Part shown: positions 1 to 11,910 of the stretch, piece by piece
Position numbering within the stretch: position 1 is the stretch's first letter
Layout: every line of letters starts with the position of its first letter
Assembly (NCBI GenBank): GCA_015680685.1
Contig: MNCI01000579.1
Span: 165,745 to 229,744, forward strand
Length of the DNA: 64,000 nt
Reading direction: 5' to 3'
From: Gnetum montanum
Lineage: Eukaryota; Streptophyta; Gnetopsida; Gnetales; Gnetaceae
Made by a program: the position numbers and the translations under genes
The notes under the pieces: generated by a model
Told to the model about the DNA's origin: nothing
Seen by the model: the letters and a program-made list of their open reading frames with translations, nothing else
The model's database searches: none

Positions 1-440
1 AGTTTATTTTCAAGCACTTTACCTTCAATGTATTTTGTTTTCATGCACTTAGGAAATTAATATTTTATTCTATAATAGTGTGATTATGACCACTTTGAGC
101 ATGACATATTAATGCTTGGCAATCCTAGGAGTGAATACTTGGTACACCTAGCAATAGACACTTGGTAATCCATTAGCATTAGTACAGATTCAGGATGGAT
201 ACAAAAAGTGGGAACAAATGCTCTACGCTTAGAATAGCTTAGTTTACTCTTATTTCCATAGTTAGATTAGAAATTAATTTTTTCCTCTCTTTATCATTTT
301 AATATTTTAATAATAAAAATAATAAAAATGAAAATATCTTATGACTCAATCACACATAATTATACCAATTGAGCTAACACAAGTGATGATTAGGAAGATA
401 ATAACCAACAACATAATGCTTAGTTTTCTAGGATACTATT
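1..440 (+). repeat. LTR fragment (R/U5 part), copy 1
   Basis: This stretch matches 1235-1674 at a constant offset of 1234 bases with about eight mismatches. It carries the same phrases as the R/U5 part of the LTRs near 29.2, 35.3, 40.5, 52.9 and 56.6 kb: a segment about 'gcatgac', repeated 'cttggta' phrases, then 'aggatgga' and 'agtgggaac'. It is therefore LTR sequence of the Tat-like family in plus orientation, cut by the window start on the left and by the gap on the right. No coding sequence is present. Confidence 0.75.
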
Positions 441-1209
441 NNNNNNNNNNNNNNNNNNNNNNNNNNNNNNNNNNNNNNNNNNNNNNNNNNNNNNNNNNNN
501 NNNNNNNNNNNNNNNNNNNNNNNNNNNNNNNNNNNNNNNNNNNNNNNNNNNNNNNNNNNNNNNNNNNNNNNNNNNNNNNNNNNNNNNNNNNNNNNNNNNN
601 NNNNNNNNNNNNNNNNNNNNNNNNNNNNNNNNNNNNNNNNNNNNNNNNNNNNNNNNNNNNNNNNNNNNNNNNNNNNNNNNNNNNNNNNNNNNNNNNNNNN
701 NNNNNNNNNNNNNNNNNNNNNNNNNNNNNNNNNNNNNNNNNNNNNNNNNNNNNNNNNNNNNNNNNNNNNNNNNNNNNNNNNNNNNNNNNNNNNNNNNNNN
801 NNNNNNNNNNNNNNNNNNNNNNNNNNNNNNNNNNNNNNNNNNNNNNNNNNNNNNNNNNNNNNNNNNNNNNNNNNNNNNNNNNNNNNNNNNNNNNNNNNNN
901 NNNNNNNNNNNNNNNNNNNNNNNNNNNNNNNNNNNNNNNNNNNNNNNNNNNNNNNNNNNNNNNNNNNNNNNNNNNNNNNNNNNNNNNNNNNNNNNNNNNN
1001 NNNNNNNNNNNNNNNNNNNNNNNNNNNNNNNNNNNNNNNNNNNNNNNNNNNNNNNNNNNNNNNNNNNNNNNNNNNNNNNNNNNNNNNNNNNNNNNNNNNN
1101 NNNNNNNNNNNNNNNNNNNNNNNNNNNNNNNNNNNNNNNNNNNNNNNNNNNNNNNNNNNNNNNNNNNNNNNNNNNNNNNNNNNNNNNNNNNNNNNNNNNN
1201 NNNNNNNNN
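441..1209. other. Assembly gap (769 Ns)
   Basis: An unbroken run of N. Open frames that cross it are meaningless. Both flanks are copies of the same LTR fragment, so the gap may hide the rest of a repeat or may be a gap-edge duplication made by the assembler. Confidence 0.99.
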
Positions 1210-1234
1210 CATTGTAGCACTTAGATTAACACTT

Positions 1235-1759
1235 AGTTTATTTTCAAGCACTTTACCTTCAATGTATTTTGTTTTCATGCACTTAGAAAATTAATATTTT
1301 ATTCTATAATAGTGTGAGTATGACCACTTTGAGCATGACATATTAATGCTTGGCAATCCTAGGAGCGAATACTTGGTACACCTAGCAATGGACACTTGGT
1401 AATCCATTAGCATTAGTATAGATTTAGGATGGATACAAAAAGTGGGAACAAATGCTCTACGCTTAGGATAGCTTAGTTTACTCTTATTTCCATAGTTAGA
1501 TTAGAAATTAATTTTTTCCTCTCTTTATCATTTTAATATTTTAATAATAAAAATAATAAAAATGAAAATATCTTATGACTCAATCACACATAATTATACC
1601 AATTGAGCTAACACAAGTGATGATTAGGAAGATAATAACCAACAACATAATGCTTAGTTTTCTAGGATACTATTACCTCAAGGTTCCATGGAGTTTGATC
1701 AAATTGTGCGTACATGCTTGTGTTACATATGGTTGGGCGTAGGGGACACTTGCCGCTCA
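1235..1759 (+). repeat. LTR fragment (R/U5 end), copy 2
   Basis: The second copy of the fragment at 1-440 runs further, to the LTR end. Its last part (a 'ccatgga' phrase, then 'tatggttgggcgtagggg' and 'gccgctca') matches the ends of the LTRs that stop at 29637, 35687, 53297 and 56999. No primer-binding site follows at 1760, so this is either a 3' LTR or a solo LTR. U3 with its TATA box is not visible; it may lie in the gap. Confidence 0.75.
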
Positions 1760-4030
1760 ACAATAATATCATGAAGGAGGTCTTAATTCAAAACCAAATT
1801 ATTTCTATGCTATTCCTCATCATTTACTATCAACAATTAGTTGAACATGAATGGGATCTCATCATTTAAGAGTTGGCTCAAAATTCCTTTGGAAGAAAAA
1901 ATACATTGTGTGTGAGGTACAAATAACATTGAAGATGAGTACCATGTTTTCATGCAACTTAATGCATTTTAACATATTAGACATAGATTAAATATTACAA
2001 TTGCAAATTTAATTGATTTGTTTTATTGATGTTTTTAAAGCTCATAGCATATATATTTTTACCTTCCAATAAATCCACAAAGGGTTTATTGACCCAATAA
2101 AATTTTAGTTATTCATTGCAAAATTCCATACAAACCTTTTTAAAATTTTGAATATATTATATTTTATCAAGGCACTTATCTTTAGTCAAAGCTTAAAAAA
2201 AAAAAGCATGACCATATAATGCAATCTATTTTAGTAACCTTTGTGGCCTTGACCAAATATGTTTACATTATGCATGGTCAAAATTTTAAAAATATTTCAT
2301 TTATCAAAGTTCATCATAAAGCATGAAAATATAATTTGTTGTATAAATCCTGTGAATCATAAGACTTTCATTTTAATTTCATTTAACCTTTTAACCGTTC
2401 TCCCTTTTCAAAATTTCATTTAACCTTTTAACCGTTCTCCCTTTTCAAGGGAAAATTTTCTGAGACATTATTTTTGACAATGCCCACAACAACGTCAAGC
2501 TGTATCTTTGTTACTTTTTAGCGTTTTATAAATATAAGGAATGTAGTTTAGGAAGGGTTATTGATTGCAAAAAAGTGTTTATGCTGTGCTTTAATTACTC
2601 TGCATGTTCATTGTGCTAACTCATGCATCTTGAAAGAAGAGCATAAAAACCTCCTTACTACGTATTTAATGCAATGCTGCTAGCACATGCATATTTGATG
2701 GCCATCATTCATCATGTTTATGTATCCTTAGGTCCCACCAACCCATTGGCAGAGGTGGGACCTAGGAACACATATATAAATAATGTGGTATATACTTTGA
2801 ACAATAAAATAGAAGGTGCAAATTCAAGTTTTCAACCTCCAAATATTTTGGTTTTTCAATATATGCAGGTTAAGTATTTTGGTTTTTCAATTTCTACATA
2901 GAAAGAATTAGAATTTTTTCTAAGATTTTTGATTTTTCAATTTATCCTTTTTGTAAAAAGAGTTAGAATTTTGTCTACAATTTTTTCTTGGGTGCATACA
3001 TGTTCCATGCAATGGGCATGTGCATGGGCACAAGCATACACATGTGTTGGCTATGCTCTTCCCATCTTCAATGAAAATCATCAAAGATGTTTACATGTGC
3101 TTGGGTTCCATCTCCGCATATTAATAGGCCTTGGTTTTGGCTTTAATACATAGGGTGGAACCTATGAATACTTATTCAAATAAAATAAAAAATAATTTTA
3201 TTATCAACAAAGCAAATACAACAATTATATAAATTTGAAATCTTAAGTAAGAGCTTGAAAATTCAAGTCTCTTTTAGTAGTTAAAGCTGGAGCCGAGTCT
3301 CACGCCGGTTGAGGGCATTCTTTTTCTATGCAATTTCGTCACATGATCTGCTTTATTTGTGTATATCTCACATCATGGCCTGCTGTCGGCCATTTTGCCG
3401 CATCTTTCACGGCCAGGTTTTCAATGTTGTATCTGTGTTCACTTTTTATCTTTTTTCTCTACCCGCTTTACCCCTGCACCCACAACTCTAACACGCAATC
3501 ACTTTCATCTTTTTACCCTCTTGACAGCCCTTTCGTTTTTTAAGTTTTCTCTCGGGAAATTTCAAACTTTCCCAATTCGAAACGACGTCCGATGTTTGCG
3601 CCTTTTCACACGGATTTTCGGTAATGTGATACACGCTTTGAAGGATTTTTGTGTTGTAACACCGAGAAGTTTGCGGGTGGCACATTGTAATGGAATTATT
3701 ATTTCTTTATTATTTCTTCACCATTGCATTCATTTCGGGAGCAGGTGAACTTTTAATCACCCGCTTCATGGTCATGAAAATGACAGATCCTGATGTAATT
3801 TCCAAAATCCTCGGGCACGGCGCTGGATTTTTACGCCCATCGTTTGCATGATTGGAGCCGGTAACTTTGAAAAATTTGAATGCGACGCAACGCAAGACGT
3901 GACCGTGTTTGGTCATTGCTAGCAGTGTTAACATTTTTAGATTGTCAATACCGTCGACAATGATGGTACTGCCCTGCCTTAATAGCTCTCTCAGTAGAGG
4001 CGAATCTGTGCCACGAAGATACTTCGATTC
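1760..4030. other. Low-copy intergenic DNA upstream of the mini-LBD gene
   Basis: No reading frame here resembles a known protein. The left part is AT-rich and contains a 37-bp tandem duplication (listed separately). From about 3300 the sequence is visibly richer in GC and in CpG than the surrounding repeats, as expected for a promoter-proximal, unmethylated region upstream of the gene that starts at 4095. Confidence 0.5.
2375..2448. repeat. 37-bp tandem duplication
   Basis: Two adjacent copies of a 37-bp unit beginning 'aatttcatttaacc' and ending 'ctcccttttcaa'. They are identical apart from the junction bases, which suggests a recent replication-slippage duplication. Confidence 0.85.
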
Positions 4031-4037
4031 AGTCTTC

Positions 4038-4045
4038 TATAAATA
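4038..4045 (+). promoter_or_regulatory. TATA box of the mini-LBD gene
   Basis: TATAAATA lies 57 bases before the ATG at 4095. With the usual TATA-to-start spacing of about 30 bases, transcription would begin near 4068-4075, leaving a 5' UTR of only 20-27 bases. The position supports 4095 as the true start codon and argues against an unseen upstream exon for the missing zinc finger. Confidence 0.65.
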
Positions 4046-4094
4046 GCAATCGTATCTGAGCATTACACACTGAAATCAAAAAGCTGCAGCAATA

Positions 4095-4596
4095 ATGGAC
4101 GCTGCAAAGGAATTGAATTCCCTGCGTCCGCAACAACTTGATGCTCTCCTCAGCGTCTACGATACCTGCAACATTTCTGCCCTCATCAATGTGTGTTTTA
4201 TAGGTTTTTTTTCCTCTCTTCAGTTTTTGCTGTTGAGTTTTTATTATTTTTTTTCACCTTTTGTGGGTTTAGTTTGACACCTGTTAACGCGGAAGAGATG
4301 GGGGGTTTTTTTTTTTCTAAATCAAGAAAGAAATGGTTTTGATTGAGCAGAGATTGCCTGAAGAGGAAAGGGAGGCAGCTGTGGAGAGCATGGTGATGGA
4401 GGCTACGGCCAGACACAGGGATCCGGCCATGGGCAGTTTGGGTACCATTTTCAGGCTTTTACAGAAAATTCAGATTTTGCGTCGTCAAATTATACAAACA
4501 CAAAACGCACTTAATAACCTTCATTCGCCATTTCACCAATTGGACAACATCGATACACAGGAAATTCTGGAGGATAAGGATTACGATGATGTGTGA
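4095..4596 (+). CDS. LBD (LOB-domain) transcription-factor-like small protein lacking the zinc-finger C block; two exons
   Basis: Exons 4095-4190 and 4351-4596 join in phase 0 across a GT..AG intron of 160 bases, giving about 113 residues. Residues about 15-55 align without gaps to the GAS block and following region of LOB-domain proteins: 'YDTCNISALINRLPEEERE' sits where family members have FGASN...LL..LP...RE. Then come EA-ARHRDP-MG, the place of the invariant DP, and a leucine/isoleucine-rich helix (LGTIFRLLQKIQILRRQI) in the position of the LX6LX3LX6L coiled coil. The tail is acidic. The N-terminal CX2CX6CX3C DNA-binding motif is absent: the protein opens MDAAKELNSLRPQQ. LBD proteins act as dimers in the nucleus, controlling organ boundaries and lateral organs. 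A product with only the dimerising half could titrate full-length partners (inference). It could also be a truncated gene copy, although the TATA box, intact splice sites and an uninterrupted frame argue for function. Confidence 0.75.
4191..4350 (+). other. Intron of the mini-LBD gene
   Basis: The donor follows ATCAAT as GTGTGT; the acceptor is a pyrimidine-rich tract ending 'gattgagcag' before AGATTGCC. Splicing here restores a continuous LOB-domain alignment, which is the main reason for choosing these sites. Confidence 0.65.
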
Positions 4597-5308
4597 CTTC
4601 TATTTATCCACAAGTAGTTGAATAAGTTATTCTTCCTTTCTTTTATTATGTTGAATGTGGCATATGGAAAGCCAGCTGCTGTTATGGGATTGTGTCAAAA
4701 TGTAACGATAACCGTGAAATTATAGCATGGATCATGGATCATAGCTACAGCCTACAGTTTTTTCCTTTAATTTATTCCATATATCATTATAAAATAATAA
4801 TTCACTCTTTGTAACTTTCTCACCCTTGGATACACTGTAATGCATCTTGTAATTTGAAATCTTTTGTAACGAATCATAAATCAATAATTCAAGTCATTCA
4901 TTCATCTTACCATGCAAAGCATACAAAGCACACAGATTTAGTGTGTTAAACAGTTAAGGTTAGCGAATTATTTGATTCCTACTTGCTAATTGCTACTTGT
5001 ATAGTTTTGCATTGCTGGTGAGAGAGGCTGTTCAATGATTGTTTTAATTTCAAGAAAACATACTCTCAAAGTTCAAAGAATCTTAAATGTGAAAACATGC
5101 CTTATAGCTATTCATTGGGGAAGCGCATGTTTTGGGCACCTGGCCAATATGCAGATAGAGGAAATGATCTCCGAAATAGATACATTTATAAAAAAGCGTT
5201 CTCAAGCTTATCTACTGATAAGAGTAAATGATTATATAAGAGTGCGCCTAACCTCAATGTTCATCCAGTTAAGGGAAAAGATGAAATAGCCTTTCTACTA
5301 TTCAATTA
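4597..5308. other. 3' flank of the mini-LBD gene
   Basis: AT-rich DNA with several possible plant poly(A) signals (for example 'aataag' near 4621 and 'aataataattc' near 4791). One short frame at 5035-5289 shows no recognisable domain. No other gene seen. Confidence 0.4.
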
Positions 5309-5785
5309 TATGGTTATCTGGAGCCATCTGCTTATCCTGTTAAGCCAAGGTTTTGAGATTTTTGACCTGTTTGAATGAAATCCTTCTAGTTGGAATCTAG
5401 ATCTTTTACTCATTTTTCTGCTATATGGTTATCTAGAGCCGTCCTGCTTATACTATTAAGTGAAGGTTTTGAGATTTCTTACCTGTTTGAATAGAATCGT
5501 TCAGTTAGAATATGGTTATCTGGAGCCATCCTACTTATCCCGTTAAGCGAAGGTTTTGAGATTTCTAACCTATTTGAATGAAATCATTCTAGTTGGAACG
5601 TAGATCTTTTCTTCATATTTCAACTATATGGATAGCTGGAGCCATCCTGTTTATCCTATTAAGCGAAGGTTTTGAGATTTCTAACCTGTTTGAATGGAGC
5701 CATCCTGCTTATCCTGTTAAGCCAAGGTTTTGAGATTTCTAAGAATGGAATCATTCTAGTTGAAACCTAGATCTTTTATGTGTGA
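5309..5785. repeat. Degenerate minisatellite, five units
   Basis: Units begin near 5309, 5423, 5511, 5625 and 5696 and share the order 'atatggttatctggagcc', 'cctgcttatcc', 'aaggttttgagatttc', 'acctgtttgaat', 'attctagttgga'. Unit lengths vary (about 115, 88, 114, 71 and 90 bases) because internal blocks are missing from some units. No reading frame is kept through the array. Confidence 0.85.
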
Positions 5786-8700
5786 AATCTATCATTAGTC
5801 CATGTGATCATGTAATCTTTCTGCTTTCTAGGTAAGTCAAGATTCGTTTCTAGTCTATTCGCAGGAGATTCACGATTCCGGATAAATTTTGACGAACTGT
5901 TCGCAGGATTCAGGAGCGCGTACAGGAGCGCGTACAGAATCGCATTTAATTTGCAATGGGTACGTATTTCATAATTTCCAATGAAATGTTCTCCGGATTT
6001 GTACATATACATTGAAATGGTCACCTTACCTTGCCTCTTGCATTTTTAGTTCTGCATTTTGTATTAAAATCTTACGTATCTTCTCCTGTTTTGAATCATA
6101 CCAAAAACTTCATTTCATTGTTAAGTGGCAAGCAAGCAATCAAGATTCATGGCATCGGAATGAGACAGAACACACGGAAATCACGAAAGGGCTACTATGG
6201 TAACCGAAGAAGGAGCAAGTATGGGTCATACGGAAATCAAGTTTTGGACGGGGCGTGCGAAGAAAACATTGCATTTGCATGTATTCGCCTGCCTTTGGGA
6301 GCGTCAAAGGTTCCGCCATGACTCACACAATCACGCGTGTTTATTGTTCCTCGCTGATTTTTGCTCTTTTTCTCATCTCTGCTGAAAAAAACAAAAAACA
6401 AAAAACAAATCGTCATGGGTCATGAGTCATGAACATGATGACGGATGGATGATTGTTCAACTTTTTTAAAAATCTGTTCGCTTATAAAGCAACGAAGGCC
6501 ACCAGCACATGGCCAATGGCCATATGCAACCTCATCGTCCTCTGCTTTTACTTTCCCCTTCATCATGATTAGTGCCGATTTTTCAGCGTTTGAAAGATTT
6601 TCAATCATTGTAGGTGAGGTGAGTTACTTGCTGTGCCTACTTTAGTTAAGTTGTCTTCTTATAATGTGGCCCTATGGTGCTACTCACCGGTAGTCCCTAG
6701 GGTAGTCGATGAACAAAAGTATTAGTAGACCTGATTTGTCATAAATTGAGTAACAAAAGGTTTCATTTTATTACTGTAATTTTGATTGTTGCAGAAATTA
6801 TATGTTTGGCCAGATTACGGCTCCTGAGTAAGAAAATGGATTCAATGCCCTCTATACCTTAGCAAATTTTCTTGCTTCAATTTAATGATGATATTGCAAT
6901 TTTCTGTGCAATTTTTAAGCATTAACAATATTTTGGATTTACATTGTACTTTTCTATATTTTACAATGTATTTTTATGATATATGAGATTTAATTTTTTT
7001 TTTAAAAAAATTAATATATTAAAATTTTCTTGCGTCCCCGGCTACAAACCCATCCCCACTTTTTCGTGAGGCACACGTACCCAAACACTTTCAGAATCAC
7101 GAATCCTCGCTTCCACGAATGGGATTCTTTTGATGCATAGTTTCTAGTGTGTGCCAAATGTTAGTGCCACGTTACTGTTCATTGATCCCACCACTAGCCT
7201 AGCTTGACAGCTTCTCTTGGAACAGTGGTGGGCCATTATTATTGAATAAATCAAAGGTGGATGCAATCATTTTCATTTGCAAACAAATAGCTTTGCGGCA
7301 TATGATGTAATACGGCAAAGTTAAGTTGTACGTTCAATTTCTTGAGTGCACAATTTTCCGATTTTACGAGGGTTTACAGGGATTTTGCTTGCAAACGCGG
7401 TTATCTCTAGCAATTAATTTTATGACAGGATTCCAATCCCTCAGAAGAACAATGATGCCGTGGAATTTTATTTGCCTCGTAAAACGAAAACGCTTTAATA
7501 CATTTTGTCATCATAAATCTTGTTGTTATACCTTCAAGCAAAGATAGAGATATCGGGTGGGAATGGGACCAGGGCAGCAGATATCCAACATTATTGCACA
7601 TACTGCCTGCCGTAATCATTACGATCTAACAATGTCTTTTCATATGCCCTATCATAATAATAGCTTTTAAGGGTGGAATTGCAAAATCAGTGTTGCAGAT
7701 GCAGAAATTGAATCTGAGTCGAATAAAAGAATTAAGGAAAAAGTTACAGAACAAAAAAGTGCAGAAAAGTTGAGAAATTATGGAGAAGAAAAAGTTTTTG
7801 TTTTCTTTACTTACAACAGGATTTTCTTTAAGGTTGTTTCTTTTATAGCTTGTTTTTTCAATTTAAATTTAATTATTTTTATTAAAAAAATCGATTTGAG
7901 AATCAAGTTTGAGAATCAAGTCGGCAGCCATACCTGCTGTAACTGAGAATAATGGTGTGTGCAAAAATCATTGGGTACTAGGAGCAATGTAAAGGTTTAA
8001 GGGTAGCACCTGATGATTCAATAAAGTTTATTAAGGGTTGGATCTATTTTGACCAGATCTTGCCTGTCATTAGGATTTGGTTTCTTACAACTGCCGGAAG
8101 AGCCTGACATCGTGGGAATAAACAGGTTTCCATAATTAAAAATCTGAAGCGCCAAAAAAACAAAAATCCATAATCCCCTATTGAAATAACCTAGTTCTTT
8201 TACGTTTCAATGTGATTCTTAAGTTTCAAATGAGAAAAAATAAATAAGAAATTATTTAAAAAGATCTGCAGCAGCGAAGGTTTGATTTTGAGAAGAAGAA
8301 TTCGGATTAAAGCCTGCTTAGTAACCCAAGAAGCACATCAGCAAATCCGCAAGAGAAAAGGTTTAATTTAAAAATTATTTCGGATCCAGTTGGTTCAAAA
8401 TACCTAACAGAAATAAATTTGGACCCTGGGCTGCTTAGTAAATAAAGCTAACAGCTAAAAAAGTTTCTGATCTGATGGCATACACACATGAAGGTAGAAT
8501 GCCTGCATTGTGCGGTTTTAATATGGCACACCAAAAATTTCAAAGGGTGCAGTAGCGAAACTGTGCATTGTATGTGCAAAGTGTGCGAGAGTTGCGGAAA
8601 TTAGGTAAAAATGAAATGGAATGAAAAAATTAATGTTAATTTGGCGGGCATTTTTTTAATACTGCTACTTCACTTGGCAATATATTTTATATTGAGCTCT

Positions 8701-9204
8701 TGTTTTTCAATAAACTATCAATGAAAAACCATGGAAAACTGGATTTCCTTAGCTAGAGGCTTCAGGGTCAAAGATGGATCACTGCTAATGGTATATGGCT
8801 TGGATCTGTAATAAAAATTAGCCCATACTGCTGAGTTGCTCTTTCTGTGTGAAACCTAAAAAAAATAAAAAGTAAAAATAAGTTTTTCAGCATGTATTTT
8901 AGTTTCCCAGGATTATGTTTTAAGTCCACACATTAGCAAAAAACGCACAGCTTTTCTTGGCGTGTGCACTATGACCAGCATTATGCGAAAGTAAATACTT
9001 TATATTAGCATTTAATCACAACACACTCCACTGCCATGTGCATAGAACATGCTTAAAAAAACTCATTTAGAGGAATGCGATCAGCAACCTAAATTTTGTG
9101 AGGTTACGATTTTACCAATGAATTAACTTACGAGAGATTTAAAATCCTTTTTATTAAATTAATTTAAATGCTTATAATGCATGGTTTAGGTAGTGGTGTG
9201 GACC
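5786..9204. other. Intergenic DNA, no supported gene
   Basis: Short frames occur on both strands, but none shows a recognisable domain or a gene-like exon structure. Local oddities are a perfect 12-bp doublet (caggagcgcgta twice, 5911-5934), a three-fold A6C run near 6385-6408, and a strongly AT-rich stretch with an inverted repeat near 6990-7020. Parts at 5800-6640 and 7030-7620 are less AT-rich and could be decayed genic sequence, but I cannot name any. Confidence 0.4.
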
Positions 9205-9316
9205 AAAAGACCGAGATCTGACCTTGTTTGCACCATTTCTTCAATGCACAAAAGGCCAAATGACAACATGGTTTGCATCATTTCTTCAATGCACAAAAGG
9301 CCAAATGACAAAATGG
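9205..9316. repeat. 45-bp tandem repeat (about 2.5 copies)
   Basis: Starts at 9205, 9250 and 9295, an exact 45-base period. Units two and three both open 'aaaaggccaaatgacaa'. Units one and two share 'catttcttcaatgcac'. Because 45 is a multiple of three, a frame on either strand stays open through it, which explains the short ORFs there. Confidence 0.85.
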
Positions 9317-10559
9317 GACCAGCTTTAAATGCAAATGCTAATACTAGTGCAAGGTCCATTGCATGCATTAATAATTTACACCGATCAAATACTTTTTAAG
9401 AGAAGCCTCATCAATTTTTTTATTAAAAATATGATATTTTAAAAAATTACAATGNATAATAATAGTCAACAATTTTTATTGGTGATTTAGTTGGTTTTGT
9501 AATAAATTTTATCATAGATGTTGATATCCATGCTAGGCATGGGGCCATTCATAAATTAGTTTAACCATATTAAATCAAGCATAATATATTTAGAGAAAAA
9601 TGAGTTTGTGTTCTTCATTACTCATATCCCTAACATATTTGTTTCAAGGTGATGAAATAAAATAAAGGAATGTAATATCAACTTTTTTTATAAAGGTTAT
9701 TTGAAATCATAAACTAAGATTTCCAATGAAAAATAGATTGTTGCTATTTTGAAAAGTCTTTAGAAACCATGTACTAAAGACTTGGATGGAAATTACATCA
9801 TTATTGGTGGACATCACCATGTAAACTTTGGAGAATTAATAAATCATAGATCACAAAAGCACACATGGAAGGAATAATATATAAAAAAATTTGGAAACAA
9901 TGAAAGCAATGGTATTGCAATTGCAAAATGCATGCAGGGGCAACTTAGCAATTGCATTTGCATGGTTTGTTTCTTCTGGGGATATTCTCCGCCACACTCT
10001 AGGACTTATTAGTTGTAGTTGTGAATAGAATTGTGTTGAATTATTCACACTCTCATTGCTATGAAAGACTTGAATCAGAGGTGTACATTTTGTTGCTGGG
10101 CAGCCACATGGCAGTTGAAGAATCCAATTCCTTGATCTATACTAGTGTTATGTTCTCTGATTTCTAGTTTTGTTTTTGCAGTAGTAATAGGAATGCATGT
10201 TGAGAATTTATGGTAGTAATGGAGCTGCAACCTAAATAATGACGTTGCAGCATGGGTGTGCTATTGCTGCAACTGTGTTCTTGGGCAATGCATCTGTAGC
10301 CAAGCATTGACCAACAACACCTACAATAGCATTTGCAAGAAAACATGTAGGATGGGTTGACATGGGCTCTTTTCAAGTTCTGTAACTGCTTTCTGCATTT
10401 TACATTGATCTAAATTACTATTTTTTAGCAACTGAATGTGGTTCCCAGCCATTTCTGCAATTGCATACCACGCACCTGCACATGTCCTACCAAAGCCCTT
10501 TTGGCATTGGAGGTACATTTCCCTATCCTAGTTATTTTGTGCACTTAATTTATGTTACA
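9317..10559. other. Intergenic DNA, nothing identified
   Basis: AT-rich sequence with one ambiguous base near 9455. Short frames at 9851-10048 and 10164-10518 on the minus strand have no recognisable domains. Confidence 0.4.
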
Positions 10560-11410
10560 TCCATTTCCTGCATTGATGGTGGCAGTGGACGTTATGCACA
10601 GGATGTCGTATGCCCTATGATATTGCAACTATGATGTTACATCTATGATGTCATGCATATAAATGGTAGTGGACATTATAGTAGATGTTATGCATGGGTA
10701 GTAATTGCCATAGCCGTTACGCATAGGTGGTAGCTCCTCATGTGCCAGACTAGTTCTTATAAATTTGGCAGCTAGATCCATTAGGAGCAGGAAGGAATAA
10801 GACTAAGCTATGATGGTGGGAGGATTTCCAAAACTAGCTATGAAGGGGAAATCCTAGGGTTCTTTCTGATTCTTGTTAACTATTTGGTGGCATTTTAAAG
10901 GCAATTTGGTGTGGAGTAGCAAGTAGATTTGAGAGCCAAAGGTTGCAATCTTGTCAAAGGAGGTGTGCTACTTGCAAGCACAAGCAGCCAAGGTTGCATA
11001 GGGAGTTGTTTAATTTGATGCTCATTTCTAAGCTAAGTCTTTGTTTATCTTGTTATGTTATTTAAATTCCTACATTCTAGCCTTGATCTTTGTTGTATGA
11101 TTGAAACATAGATCTTGTGTTTCTTAAAACTTTGATTAATCTTGTGAGCTATTTAATGCTTTTATTTCATGCTTAAGTGCCTTTACTAAAGTTTTTAAAA
11201 TGAATTACTAATTCTTTATCGAGTTGTTGTGGACTAAACTTGTTAAAATTTACAGTCGTCTTTAAACATTACATTTTACTAAACACCACGTTGCCCTTCT
11301 AGCTGAAACTATTCCTAGGTTCTTATACCCATACAAGACTTACCCTAGGCAGTAGTCACTTTAAACAAGTTTTGTAGATGTTATTGCGTCCAAAATTTAC
11401 GCATCAACAA
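10560..11410 (+). repeat. Possible solo LTR (weak)
   Basis: A block of imperfect repeats about 'gtggacgttatgca' (10587, 10670) is followed by a TATA-like 'ttataaattt' near 10756 and then a long U5-like region. The order of U3 repeats, TATA box and AT-rich tail resembles the LTRs elsewhere in the window, but the sequence is not the same family. No terminal TG..CA pair or target duplication could be fixed. Confidence 0.25.
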
Positions 11411-11910
11411 TAGATACTCTTGAGAGAGCATCCTTGTTGTTTATAGCTTTGGTAAAAACATAATCCAAAGTGTGACACTCCTATACAATATACATCAAGT
11501 TTATCTTGTATAAGGAGTCAATTGGCACTTGTATCTATGACATCTTATGTTTTTTTGTTAAGCTACCTTTATTCCAAGCTTACATAAAAAGCTTTTTATG
11601 CAATATACTTAGCCACCTTTGAATTTTTGGTTTTAAACCAATGGGAAATATCATAAAAATTACAGTGCGATCCAATTATAAGCTTCAATAACAATGTTAA
11701 GCGGATTGCTAAAAGCACTTGCGTATATGGTTTCATTCAAGAAATATAAAAGATAATATAATACAATTAATGTCCATGTTGTAGGGGTGAGAAATAAAAA
11801 CATATTTATGATTATATATTTTATAATTTTTATGGAATTTAGAATTATAAGAAACAAAAAAATAATAAACATACATGCATTGTAATCCTTCTTGGGGTTA
11901 AGTGCAACAC

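Noticed and set aside
341-1294. Long open frames crossing the run of Ns
   Set aside because: They are open only because N codons contain no stops; the flanks are LTR sequence.
5309-5785. CRISPR-like or other regularly spaced repeat array
   Set aside because: Units are adjacent and share all blocks, with no unique spacers, and the DNA is plant nuclear.
11400-11650. Copia RT fragment on the minus strand
   Set aside because: A few residues looked suggestive, but no RT motif could be followed for more than a dozen codons.
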